This document shows, piece after piece, positions 1-7,285 of a DNA stretch of 15,221 nt. The translations under genes were made by a program, and so were the position numbers. The notes beneath the pieces were generated by a model. That model saw only the letters and a list, made by a program, of their open reading frames with translations. It searched no databases and had not been told where the DNA came from. Numbering within the stretch: position 1 is the stretch's first letter; each line of letters begins with the position of its first letter. The DNA comes from Desulfuromonas sp. SDB (GTDB lineage Bacteria > SDB-A): positions 1-15,221 of the forward strand of contig LKUE01000044.1 in assembly GCA_001412365.1 (NCBI GenBank), given 5' to 3'.

Positions 1-1
1 C

Positions 2-1429
2 TTAACTACCATGATTGCAGCAGCAGTGGTCAGTTTAAGAGGGCTTCCTCTGATGGCTAAAGAGGGAACCGCCATGTTCTTTTACCTGATTTTTTCAGCA
101 GTCATATTTTTGATACCCGCTTCCTTGGTTTCTGCAGAATTAGGGAGCGCATTCAGTAAGAAGGGGGGAGGGGTATATACCTGGGTTAAGGAAGCATTCG
201 GATCGAGATGGGGATTTACCGCGATATGGCTTCAATGGATCCAGAATGTAATTTGGTATCCTACTGTTTTGGGTTTTGTCGCTGCCTGTTTGGCTTATGT
301 GTTTCTAAAGCCATCTCTTTCCGCCAATGGTTATTTCACCGGAGCAGTGATTTTAATTATCTACTGGATGTCAACTTTAATTGCCCTGGGCGGATCTCAC
401 CTTGCTGGAACGGTTACTAAATACGGATTTCTGCTGGGAACCATACTTCCCGGTGCTTTTATCATCGTTCTGGGTTTAATCTGGTTGGACCAGGGAAATC
501 CACTTCAGTTTTTACAGGTCTCCTCATCTTCTCCTCTTGCTGATGGGACTCTGGTCAAATCCCATCTTCGCTATTTTCCCCATCTGAGTAATTTAGGAAA
601 TGTAGCATTTCTGGCGGGTATAATATTACTTTTTGCGGGAGTGGAAGTTCAAGCAGTTCATGCCAATGATATGAAGAATCCATCCCGGCAGTTCCCCTTA
701 AGTATGTTTTTAGCTGCAATTATTATTTTCCTTGTGTTCACTTTGGGTTCCTTTGCTATTGCCGCAGTGGTCCCCCTGGACAAAATAAGCTTAACCGCCG
801 GATTAATGCAGGCTTTCCAGCATATGCTGTTAAAGTACAAAATATCCTTTTTACTTCCGATAGTGGGACTGTTTTTAGCGTTTGGTTCAATTGGTCAGGT
901 CATGTCCTGGATTGACGGTCCCAGCCGGGGATTGCTGCACACTGCTAAACAAGGAGAATTGCCTCCGTTTCTGTCAAAAGTAAACAAAAAAGGGATGCAG
1001 ATTAATATTTTAATAATCCAGGCAGTAATTGTCAGTATTTTAGCATTACTGTATTTTGTGATGAAAGATGTCAGTGTAGCCTTTTTCCTGTTGTCAGCAA
1101 TGACAGTTAGTCTTTACTTGGTGATGTACATTCTGCTGTTTGCAGCAGGGATAAAGCTGCGGATTACCAAGCCAGATCTGCCCCGGGAATACAAGATCCC
1201 TGGGGGAATGTTGGGAATGGGCATAGTGGCTGGAATTGGCCTGCTGGGGGTTTGTTTTGCCCTGTTGGTAAGTTTTTTTCCTCCGTCTAATTTGCCGGTG
1301 GGAAATCCAATCCTTTATGTGGGGTTAGTTAGTCTAGGTTTAATGATCTTTGTGGGATTGCCTTTACTGATCAATTCATTTAAAAAGCCAGGATGGAAAA
1401 GATCCACCCCGGTTGATGAACCGTTGTAA
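2..1429 (+). CDS. gadC: Glutamate/GABA antiporter GadC (5' end outside the window)
   Basis: APC-superfamily antiporter of the inner membrane, expected to exchange external glutamate for internal GABA in the glutamate-dependent acid-resistance system. The frame is open from the window's left edge, and the first visible residues ([16 protein letters not shown]) align with the interior of helix 1 of known GadC proteins, so the ATG at 11 is probably internal and about 15-20 residues are missing. Many hydrophobic segments are visible. Counted from that ATG, family signatures include VSAELG near the start, [20 protein letters not shown] in the middle and [10 protein letters not shown] after it; the last two match E. 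coli GadC closely from memory. The protein stops about a dozen residues after its last helix (ending STPVDEPL), so the long C-terminal plug of E. coli GadC is absent. The decarboxylase gene begins 16 nt downstream, which supports glutamate as the substrate. Confidence 0.88.
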   Translation, partial: LTTMIAAAVVSLRGLPLMAKEGTAMFFYLIFSAVIFLIPASLVSAELGSAFSKKGGGVYTWVKEAFGSRWGFTAIWLQWIQNVIWYPTVLGFVAACLAYVFLKPSLSANGYFTGAVILIIYWMSTLIALGGSHLAGTVTKYGFLLGTILPGAFIIVLGLIWLDQGNPLQFLQVSSSSPLADGTLVKSHLRYFPHLSNLGNVAFLAGIILLFAGVEVQAVHANDMKNPSRQFPLSMFLAAIIIFLVFTLGSFAIAAVVPLDKISLTAGLMQAFQHMLLKYKISFLLPIVGLFLAFGSIGQVMSWIDGPSRGLLHTAKQGELPPFLSKVNKKGMQINILIIQAVIVSILALLYFVMKDVSVAFFLLSAMTVSLYLVMYILLFAAGIKLRITKPDLPREYKIPGGMLGMGIVAGIGLLGVCFALLVSFFPPSNLPVGNPILYVGLVSLGLMIFVGLPLLINSFKKPGWKRSTPVDEPL

Positions 1430-1445
1430 AAAAAGGAAGAGCAAA

Positions 1446-2852
1446 ATGAGTTTTATCCATAGCCGAAATAGAATCAGGGGTAAGCTGATTGACGATATTT
1501 ACGCTCCCAATGATCTTAACCTGAAAGTTCCTAAATATAAATTTCCCGAATCCGAACACGAACCACGGCACGTCTATCAAATTGTCCATGATGAGTTGAT
1601 GTTGGACGGCAACGCCCGTCAAAATTTAGCCACTTTCTGTCAAACTTGGGTAGATCCGGAAATACATCAATTGATGAATGAATGCATTGACAAAAATATG
1701 ATTGATAAAGATGAATATCCCCAGACTGCGGAATTGGAATCCCGCTGTGTGCACATGCTGGCAGATTTGTGGAATTCTCCTGAAAAAACCGACACTTTAG
1801 GATGTTCTACCACTGGATCCAGCGAAGCGGCAATGCTGGGGGGAATTGCGTTGAAGTGGAAATGGCGTGCCAAGATGAAAGAACTGAATAAACCGCCGGA
1901 TAAACCTAATTTGATCTGCGGACCGGTTCAGATCTGCTGGCATAAATTTGCCCGGTATTGGGATGTGGAGTTAAGGGAAATTCCTATGGAAAAAGATCGG
2001 TTGATTATGGATCCGGAGGAAGTAATCAAGCGCTGTGATCAAAATACCATCGGTGTAGTTCCCACCCTGGGGGTGACCTATACCTGCCAGTACGAACCAG
2101 TACAGGAAATATGCTTGGCTTTGGATCAATTGAAAGCCAAAAAAGGATTGGATATTCCCGTTCATGTTGATGCAGCCAGCGGCGGTTTTCTTGCTCCTTT
2201 CTGTGATCCAGGCATGGAATGGGATTTCAGACTGGATAGAGTAAAGTCAATCAATGCCTCCGGACATAAATTTGGTTTATCTCCTTTGGGAGTGGGATGG
2301 ATAATTTGGAGGGATAAACAGGAACTGCCGGAAGATCTGATATTCTGGGTAAATTATCTGGGAGGTAATATGCCCACCTTTGCCCTGAATTTTTCCAGAC
2401 CGGGAGGACAAATCATTGCCCAATACTATAATTTTCTGAGATTGGGCAAGGAAGGCTACCGGAAAATTCACCAAGCCTGCTACCACACTGCCCAATATTT
2501 AGGGGATAAGTTATCTCAGATCGGTCCATTTACAGTAATTTATAATGGACGGGGAGGTATCCCCGGTTTGCTTTGGACATTGAAGGATCCGAAGAATTCT
2601 AATTTTAGTTTATATGATCTTTCTGAAAAATTACGCAGCCGGGGGTGGCAGGTCCCCGCTTATTCAATGCCTGCCCACCGGGAAGATCTAGTAGTAATGC
2701 GTGCATTGATCCGGCATGGAGTGAGTCGGGATTTAGCTGATCTTCTTCTTTCCGATATAACCCGAAGCCTTGAATATTTTAAACAGAATCCGGTTCAGTC
2801 TCCTTTACAGGAAAAAGATGCGGCATGTTTTAATCATGCCCCTAAAGTATAA
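1446..2852 (+). CDS. gadB: Glutamate decarboxylase, GadB type
   Basis: PLP-dependent cytosolic enzyme converting L-glutamate to GABA and CO2 while consuming a proton; with GadC it forms the acid-resistance cycle. It has 468 residues from the ATG at 1446, close to the 466 of E. coli GadB. An in-frame ATG at 1413 lies inside the end of gadC; 1446 is preferred because AAGGAAG (1433-1439) sits at correct spacing and the N-terminus then matches family length. Visible motifs are [15 protein letters not shown] near the N-terminus, [39 protein letters not shown] with the PLP-ring aspartate, and SASGHK-type sequence NASGHKFG with the Schiff-base lysine at residue 275 (E. coli K276). A histidine at 464, five residues from the end, may match the C-terminal histidine (H465) that closes the active site of E. 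coli GadB at neutral pH. It is very likely cotranscribed with gadC. Confidence 0.96.
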   Translation: MSFIHSRNRIRGKLIDDIYAPNDLNLKVPKYKFPESEHEPRHVYQIVHDELMLDGNARQNLATFCQTWVDPEIHQLMNECIDKNMIDKDEYPQTAELESRCVHMLADLWNSPEKTDTLGCSTTGSSEAAMLGGIALKWKWRAKMKELNKPPDKPNLICGPVQICWHKFARYWDVELREIPMEKDRLIMDPEEVIKRCDQNTIGVVPTLGVTYTCQYEPVQEICLALDQLKAKKGLDIPVHVDAASGGFLAPFCDPGMEWDFRLDRVKSINASGHKFGLSPLGVGWIIWRDKQELPEDLIFWVNYLGGNMPTFALNFSRPGGQIIAQYYNFLRLGKEGYRKIHQACYHTAQYLGDKLSQIGPFTVIYNGRGGIPGLLWTLKDPKNSNFSLYDLSEKLRSRGWQVPAYSMPAHREDLVVMRALIRHGVSRDLADLLLSDITRSLEYFKQNPVQSPLQEKDAACFNHAPKV

Positions 2853-2888
2853 ATTACCTGTCATTTCCTAAAATTAGGGAGGTGAAAA

Positions 2889-3458
2889 ATGTATATGGAA
2901 AAAATATTGCCGGGATTAGTTCTTATCATTATCTTTCTTATTCTGCCTCAATTTGTTTTTGCAGATTCGCTGTCCACAGGAACTTATTATATCCCGGAAC
3001 CGGATCTGGTTTCTGCCACCGAATGGTTTGCCTTTCAGTTCGGGCTGGGAACTTATTTAGGAACCGTGCAGATGGATTTTATCACCATCCGCAGACCAGC
3101 TTTTTATTGGGAACTGATGCATTGGCGCACCACTGCATTCTGGACAGTCGGGCACATGGAATTCGGAACTCTGGGAGGAGCGGTGATTCATTTAAATAAA
3201 AAATCGGAGATCAGAACCGGATTGGGTCTGGTGTACAGCCTTTATATTGACGGTCATCAGGACTGGCATGGTTTCGGAGTAACTCCCCAGATAAGTTATC
3301 TTTTCAACCGGAGAAACCGGTTCGTCTGGGAGACTACTTTTGCCCTGCATATTCCGGTGTCCGGAGAAAAAGGTACTGATCCCGGATATGAACATCTTGG
3401 GGATGATCCTATGGAAAAACCGCTCATCTTCACCTGCTGTTTCGGCTTCCGGATATGA
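2889..3458 (+). CDS. Small secreted, possibly beta-barrel protein after gadB
   Basis: This 189-residue protein is not a family I recognise. It has a clear signal peptide: a short start with K5, a hydrophobic core at about residues 6-22 and a likely cleavage site after V23-F24-A25. The mature part is rich in aromatic and glycine residues in alternating patterns (TEWFAFQFGLGTYLG, GLGLVYSLYIDGH, GVTPQISYLF) and ends CCFGFRI, which looks like a small outer-membrane beta-barrel finishing on a strand. The ATG at 2889 follows a strong GGGAGG site at 2877-2882. The gene lies 36 nt after gadB with no clear terminator between, so it may be the third gene of the gad operon; a link to acid stress is inference from position only. 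A GTG-started frame at 2882 overlaps it but has no family signature and is taken as a shadow. Confidence 0.75.
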   Translation: MYMEKILPGLVLIIIFLILPQFVFADSLSTGTYYIPEPDLVSATEWFAFQFGLGTYLGTVQMDFITIRRPAFYWELMHWRTTAFWTVGHMEFGTLGGAVIHLNKKSEIRTGLGLVYSLYIDGHQDWHGFGVTPQISYLFNRRNRFVWETTFALHIPVSGEKGTDPGYEHLGDDPMEKPLIFTCCFGFRI

Positions 3459-3847
3459 TTCTCAAATGGTTTTATCCTATCTTGTAAATCTGAAATCTGA
3501 TAAAAGGATTTTACTATATAAATACTTTTATCACCCAAATGTTCTTATCCCTTAAATCCATAAATTTCTTTATCTGTTTTCTATTCCCCTGTAACATTGG
3601 AGGTATGCAGGTATTCTTGATTATTTGTGCTTGAAAATCAATTATTTATATATTAGAAAATGTTACAAAGTAGAAGTTCATTGAAATTCTTAAAACAAAA
3701 AAACACAATTTTGTAGAGTATGACCAGAGTTTCGGAGAAATCTCGAGGGCCCAATTAATAATTTAGGTAACCGTCCACAGTTGTTTTCATTGATAATTTT
3801 CTCTTAGTCATTGTAAAATCATTTCAAACTTGGATAAAGGAGGAGAA
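3459..3847. other. AT-rich intergenic region, no gene seen
   Basis: About 390 bases with no plausible coding frame. It holds a 9-bp inverted repeat (TGTAACATT at 3590-3598, AATGTTACA at 3659-3667), a short GC-rich patch at 3742-3752 and a candidate promoter at 3790-3819 for the next gene. No tRNA, known riboswitch core or strong intrinsic terminator was recognised. Confidence 0.6.
3790..3819 (+). promoter_or_regulatory. Candidate sigma-70 promoter of the SnoaL-like gene
   Basis: TTGATA at 3790-3795 (5 of 6 to consensus) and TAAAAT at 3814-3819 (5 of 6) are separated by 18 bp. Transcription would start near 3826, giving a leader of about 22 nt containing the ribosome site. In AT-rich DNA such matches arise by chance, so this is moderate evidence. 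Confidence 0.4.
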
Positions 3848-4264
3848 ATGTCACCAGATGATCAAAAGAAGCTAGTCCAGGTGTATATCAAAAAAGTATG
3901 GAATAAAGCGGATATGGATATATTTGAGCAGATAACCTCCGAAGATTATACTTATCATCTAGGAGGGCAGCCTCCCCGCAGCAAGATAGAAATGAGACAT
4001 TTCGTTGACGGGGTTCACCAGGCATTCCCCGACTGGAAGGTGGAAATTCAGGATATTATTACCGAAAAGGATATGGTTACGGTTAGATGGGCAGGAGAAG
4101 TTACCCATCAGGGGGCATTCCACGGTATTGCCCCTACCGGCAGGAAGATTGCTGTTTCCGGTATCAATCTGTATAAAATAGAGAACGACAGAATTACCTG
4201 TGAATGGGAGCAGATGGACTCTCTGGGGATGATAAAACAGATGGGGGTTATCCAGAACTCCTGA
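3848..4264 (+). CDS. SnoaL-like ester cyclase family protein (NTF2 fold)
   Basis: A 138-residue protein of the SnoaL-like polyketide-cyclase/ester-cyclase family, small cytosolic alpha+beta cone proteins used as enzymes or binding domains. Visible signatures are the N-terminal helix YIKKVWNKADMDIFEQI, AFPDWKVEIQDI, VTVRWAGEVTHQGAFHGIAPTGRKI and the C-terminal CEWEQMDSLGMIKQMGV, in the usual family order. ATG 3848 is chosen over the upstream in-frame TTG at 3830 because a perfect AAGGAGG (3837-3843) precedes it and lies inside the longer reading. The gene stands alone between two noncoding stretches, and no polyketide genes are nearby, so the true substrate is unknown; many family members are stand-alone proteins of unassigned function. 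A 7-bp inverted repeat (4261-4283) begins at its stop codon. Confidence 0.88.
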   Translation: MSPDDQKKLVQVYIKKVWNKADMDIFEQITSEDYTYHLGGQPPRSKIEMRHFVDGVHQAFPDWKVEIQDIITEKDMVTVRWAGEVTHQGAFHGIAPTGRKIAVSGINLYKIENDRITCEWEQMDSLGMIKQMGVIQNS

Positions 4265-4283
4265 AAATGTTCTCTGTTTTCAG
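4261..4283 (+). terminator. Weak hairpin at the end of the SnoaL-like gene
   Basis: CTGAAAA (4261-4267) and TTTTCAG (4277-4283) are complementary with a 9-nt loop, overlapping the stop codon at 4262-4264. No T-tract follows directly, so an intrinsic terminator is doubtful. The rest of the gap to 4532 is AT-rich and holds only a candidate promoter. Confidence 0.2.
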
Positions 4284-4466
4284 TTCAACTGTAAGTTTTC
4301 ATATCAATCTGACTTGGTCATACTTCATCAGCCCTGGGCAAAAATTATTTTGGTTAAAATATGAAGATAGCAATATCGGTATTTTATTATCTGGATTTTT
4401 ATTCCGGCAAAATAAATTTTAAATTTAGTCCTAGAATAAAAATATTTTTTTTAAAAGCACCGCAAC

Positions 4467-4495
4467 TTGTCATTTAGGATTGCTTGTTTTATGAT
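4467..4495 (+). promoter_or_regulatory. Sigma-70-like promoter of the lipoprotein gene
   Basis: TTGTCA (4467-4472) and TATGAT (4490-4495) each match consensus in 5 of 6 positions and are separated by exactly 17 bp. The predicted start near 4502 gives a leader of about 31 nt that includes the ribosome site AAAAGGAG before ATG 4533. Confidence 0.55.
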
Positions 4496-4532
4496 TTAAA
4501 ATGATTGTCAACAAACAAAAGGAGTACCTTCA

Positions 4533-5153
4533 ATGAAAAAGTATATGATTTTATCAGTAGTGGTTTCATTATTTTTATTTTCTTATGGTTGCAGTTCAAT
4601 TAGAAATGTTGTCAATACTTTTGAAAATATCAAGAGGCTTCAATTCAAACTTGATAGTGTTGATAATTTCAGACTCTGTGGAATAAATTTAAGTTCTAAG
4701 TCCAGTATTTCTGATTTTACAATTACTGAAGCTGCAACCCTGACTTCATCTTTTGCCAACAGTCAATTGCCTGCCAGTCTTGTGCTTAATGTCGAAGCCC
4801 GTAATCCAAATGATGGTACCGGAGGATCGTCGCAGACCTCTGCAACCCTGACCAGTTTTGAATGGGACCTTTACATTGACGATATTAAAACGGTTAATGG
4901 GAATATAGCAAATCCTATAACCATACCGGGAACCGGGAGTTCAACCGTAATTCCTCTATCCATTTCAGTTGACATCTTTCAGTTTTTCTCCAGTCAATCC
5001 TATGATAGGTTAATAAATCTAGCTCTTGCCCTTGGAGGTTACAACAGCAGTCCCACCAGATTAAAACTTGTAGCAAAACCTAGAATTTCCACTATGTTTG
5101 GAGACTTGTACATGGGTTCGGTAACTATAACTGATAGAGAATTCAGTAATTAA
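4533..5153 (+). CDS. Putative LEA14-like (LEA type 2) lipoprotein
   Basis: A 206-residue exported protein. A short KK start, a hydrophobic run (residues 5-16) and the sequence FSYGC make C20 the likely lipidated cysteine; the tyrosine at -2 departs from the classic lipobox, as is common outside Proteobacteria. The mature part has the pattern of LEA14-like (WHy/LEA type 2) immunoglobulin-like domains: VDNFRLCGINLSSKSSISDF, then SLVLNVEARNPND, where 'V..RNPN' is the family hallmark, followed by FEWDLYIDDIKTVNG and IPGTGSSTVIPLSISVDI. Bacterial members are mostly periplasmic or outer-membrane lipoproteins of unknown role, named after plant desiccation proteins. GGAG at 4521-4524 supports the ATG at 4533. 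It is transcribed alone from the candidate promoter at 4467-4495. The family assignment rests on motif recognition, not a search. Confidence 0.75.
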   Translation: MKKYMILSVVVSLFLFSYGCSSIRNVVNTFENIKRLQFKLDSVDNFRLCGINLSSKSSISDFTITEAATLTSSFANSQLPASLVLNVEARNPNDGTGGSSQTSATLTSFEWDLYIDDIKTVNGNIANPITIPGTGSSTVIPLSISVDIFQFFSSQSYDRLINLALALGGYNSSPTRLKLVAKPRISTMFGDLYMGSVTITDREFSN

Positions 5154-5171
5154 TGAGGTCGGTGGCACTAT

Positions 5172-5213
5172 ACTCAAAATTAATTTTTGAGTTAAGAATT
5201 TCTATGAAATTCT
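5172..5213. repeat. Two adjacent inverted repeats after the lipoprotein gene
   Basis: ACTCAAAA (5172-5179) pairs perfectly with TTTTGAGT (5185-5192) across a 5-nt loop. Two bases later AGAATTTC (5195-5202) pairs perfectly with GAAATTCT (5206-5213) across TAT. A run of T follows only after about 10 nt. They could form a tandem hairpin terminator for the gene ending at 5153, or be protein-binding sites. Confidence 0.5.
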
Positions 5214-5399
5214 ATTTGTGACATTTTTTACTATGCCGTTAGTATATTCACATAAAATTAATCAAAGATTGTAACTTAACCTGGGGCAAAGCAGGTGAAA
5301 GAATTTCTCCTAAAGTTTTAACCACAAAATAGAAGGATAAAAAACTACCGGTATAGGAATTATTACTGAAATTGAAATTATCATATAAATCTGATATAT

Positions 5400-5627
5400 T
5401 TATGCTTCATCAGCTCTGAACACTAATTTTCTGTTTTCATTCTTATTTAGCTGGAGAAGTTTGTTTTTGATTTTTTCATTCAAATCCAGATATCTCTCCA
5501 TATAATTGCAATTAAAACATACATAAGTTAATCCCCTGACCCAGATTGCTCCCGGGATTTTCCCTACTGTTTCCTCATAAAAGTAAATATCAGCGGAACT
5601 GCATTTGGGGCATTTTCCTGATTTCAT
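5400..5627 (-). CDS. Small zinc-ribbon protein
   Basis: The only gene confidently read on the - strand. It encodes 75 residues with a single zinc ribbon: C6-x2-C9 (CPKC) and C37-x2-C40 (CFNC) separated by a beta-rich stretch (IYFYEETVGKIPGAIWVRGLTYV), then a charged, helical, Lys/Asn-rich tail. The ATG at 5627 (reading leftward) has an AGAGGA ribosome site at usual spacing. Such single-ribbon proteins are usually cytosolic binding or adaptor proteins, and no enzymatic role can be assigned. It is divergent from another zinc-ribbon gene at 5764 with about 136 bp between, including two symmetric DNA elements, so the two may share control. Confidence 0.8.
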   Translation of the reverse strand: MKSGKCPKCSSADIYFYEETVGKIPGAIWVRGLTYVCFNCNYMERYLDLNEKIKNKLLQLNKNENRKLVFRADEA

Positions 5628-5658
5628 GTTATCCTCTTCTTTTTCTGATTAAAAAATT

Positions 5659-5674
5659 TTACTTAATTAAGTAA
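5659..5674. promoter_or_regulatory. Perfect 16-bp palindrome between the divergent zinc-ribbon genes
   Basis: TTACTTAATTAAGTAA is its own reverse complement. It lies 32 bp upstream of the - strand gene's start and about 90 bp upstream of the + strand gene, in very AT-rich DNA. Its size and symmetry fit an operator for a dimeric regulator, but no regulator gene is adjacent. Confidence 0.45.
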
Positions 5675-5716
5675 TATAAACTATATGATAAAAAATTATA
5701 TTAAATATTCATTTTA

Positions 5717-5737
5717 AAGATAAACTAGGTTTATCTT
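5717..5737. promoter_or_regulatory. 9-bp perfect inverted repeat before the double zinc-ribbon gene
   Basis: AAGATAAAC (5717-5725) and GTTTATCTT (5729-5737) are exact reverse complements around TAG. The element ends 10 nt before the AAAGGAG ribosome site (5748-5754) of the gene at 5764, so it is either an operator over the promoter or a hairpin in the leader. Confidence 0.45.
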
Positions 5738-5763
5738 AATATTAATTAAAGGAGTTTTTAACT

Positions 5764-6912
5764 TTGCGGGTAAAAAAATACAGTCTGCATAAGATATTGA
5801 AGTATTCCATTTCAGGAAAATGTGAATCATGCGGAAATTCCTACAGTTTTTCCAAAGATGTAAATGTGGGGATGACCAGGCAGACCAGACCGGACAGGTA
5901 TATTAATCCTTCAGATTTGGTAGAAGGATCTCTGGCTATAACCAAGCGAACTTTCTGGGATATATTAAAGAATGTTTTTTCTGAACCGCATAGATTTGGT
6001 GTGGACAAACCATGCCCTTCCTGTGGTCATATACAGTCCTGGATAAGATTAAATCCGGTTGTCGGAAGTAAAAAATTTATCGGCTTGCTGTGGGGATTAT
6101 GGTTGATTGTTTTGATAATTTTTCTTTGCAGGGGTTATTGGCTTTTCTACCTTCTGATATCAGTTCCTCTTATAATTATTGTAGCTATCATTTTAAGAAA
6201 TATGAATTTAGACCGTATTTTTAAAGTCTTTTCTAATTTTTCTTCAAAACCAGTTATCACCCCTACCGCCCCGAATTTGGTAATAATCTCACCCAGCCCT
6301 GATCCTGTTTCCACTCAGGATTATCCGCCGGAAATACCTTTTACCTTAGATCATACCGTTCAAGCTTCTCTGTTTAAATGTGAAAAAAGCGGAGTTCCTA
6401 AGATATATGTCAAGTACCTGGGAACTATGATAATGACTACATCCAGTTATAAATTGTCCAATTCTGAACGGGAAAGCATATTAAAGACAATAGGATACTT
6501 TGAGATAATTAAGAATGCTTCGGTTAGACATAAATTAAAATTGACTGAAGATATTTTATTTGCAGTTTCTATGAGAATAAATAAGTACAATTGGAAAAAT
6601 ATTGCCCGGTTAGTTGAAGATTATCAGTTGAGGTTTGTACAACCTGAAAAGATTATGAAGCTTCTCATCCCTGCGGACAGGGGCGGTATTGGCGATGAAG
6701 AACTTGAAGACAGAAAATTTACTGAGAGTTATTTTAAAGTTGACCGGAGAAAAAAAGAAATTGTTATCTGCCCGGAATGTAAAAAACAGATGTTGATTCC
6801 GGTGGAACCTTTGCCTCCCAGTTTCACCTGTCCTCATTGCAGAGTTACCAAAAGATGCTCCTGGCATCAATTCCCGCCTAATTCGCCAGCCCGGCATATT
6901 AGATTGGAATAA
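5764..6912 (+). CDS. Membrane protein with zinc ribbons at both ends
   Basis: A 382-residue protein of no family I can name. Order: an N-terminal ribbon split by a long insert (C20-x2-C23 and C84-x2-C87), two predicted membrane helices (about 105-122 and 126-144), a proline-rich linker (about 160-185), a charged, mostly soluble middle domain (about 190-330) and a C-terminal ribbon (C336-x2-C339, C356-x2-C359). With two close helices, both ribbons probably face the cytosol. The TTG start at 5764 is supported by AAAGGAG at 5748-5754, and the residues after it lead straight into the first ribbon; no ATG lies between. It is divergent from a small zinc-ribbon gene. Possible roles are a metal- or nucleic-acid-responsive membrane adaptor, which is inference from domain layout only. 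Confidence 0.8.
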   Translation: MRVKKYSLHKILKYSISGKCESCGNSYSFSKDVNVGMTRQTRPDRYINPSDLVEGSLAITKRTFWDILKNVFSEPHRFGVDKPCPSCGHIQSWIRLNPVVGSKKFIGLLWGLWLIVLIIFLCRGYWLFYLLISVPLIIIVAIILRNMNLDRIFKVFSNFSSKPVITPTAPNLVIISPSPDPVSTQDYPPEIPFTLDHTVQASLFKCEKSGVPKIYVKYLGTMIMTTSSYKLSNSERESILKTIGYFEIIKNASVRHKLKLTEDILFAVSMRINKYNWKNIARLVEDYQLRFVQPEKIMKLLIPADRGGIGDEELEDRKFTESYFKVDRRKKEIVICPECKKQMLIPVEPLPPSFTCPHCRVTKRCSWHQFPPNSPARHIRLE

Positions 6913-7285
6913 GGAATTATTAGAACCCTTAATGGCAGATTCATATGTAAAAGCAAAAAAGATTTATTGAATCAAGTGTTACCAAAATTACAAACTCTCT
7001 TATTTTTGATTTACTCTGAAATATATTTTATGTCCCTTATCTGCTGTTTTCAGGAAAGTTTAAGAATAAATGTCCTATCAAACTTTTTTAGATCATGTAA
7101 ATAATTTTCAGAATCCTGCTATCCTTTTAACCTATTTTCTGAGTAATAAATCCTATTCTCTGACTTAATCGGAGCATCCCGTTGATCATGCCAAATTTCA
7201 ATGGGATTTAGCAACCATTCTGCTTAATTTCATATACTAACTCCGTTTTATTTGCTATGTTTTATAAAACCAAGAAGGGGTCACT
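6913..7285. other. Intergenic region, no gene seen
   Basis: About 370 bases without a credible coding frame. It contains a weak hairpin followed by a T-run (7055-7089), a 9-bp RNA stem candidate (7176-7207) and a 12-bp palindrome GTTTTATAAAAC (7259-7270) just before the next gene's ribosome site. TATACT at 7233-7238 resembles a -10 box but has no good -35 partner. Confidence 0.55.
7055..7089 (+). terminator. Weak intrinsic terminator candidate
   Basis: AAAGTTT (7055-7061) pairs with AAACTTT (7080-7086), and T continues to 7089. The stem is only 7 bp and AT-rich with an 18-nt loop, so stability would be poor. It lies about 140 bp after the gene ending at 6912. Confidence 0.2.

Noticed and set aside
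1413-1445. Upstream in-frame start for the decarboxylase
   Set aside because: It would overlap gadC and lacks a ribosome site, whereas ATG 1446 has one and gives the usual family length.
2871-2888. Short CCTAA/TTAGG symmetry before the secreted-protein gene
   Set aside because: The arms are only 5 bp with a 2-nt gap, too small to fold as a terminator.
3742-3752. Overlapping CTCGAG and GGGCCC sites that resemble a cloning polylinker
   Set aside because: Only 11 bases match and the flanks are ordinary AT-rich DNA with no vector sequence, so chance is the simpler reading.
3830-3847. TTG start for the SnoaL-like gene
   Set aside because: The perfect AAGGAGG would then be inside the coding region; ATG 3848 is correctly spaced from it.
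7259-7270. 12-bp palindrome GTTTTATAAAAC
   Set aside because: It is short and almost pure AT, expected by chance in this base composition; kept only as a note in the intergenic entry.
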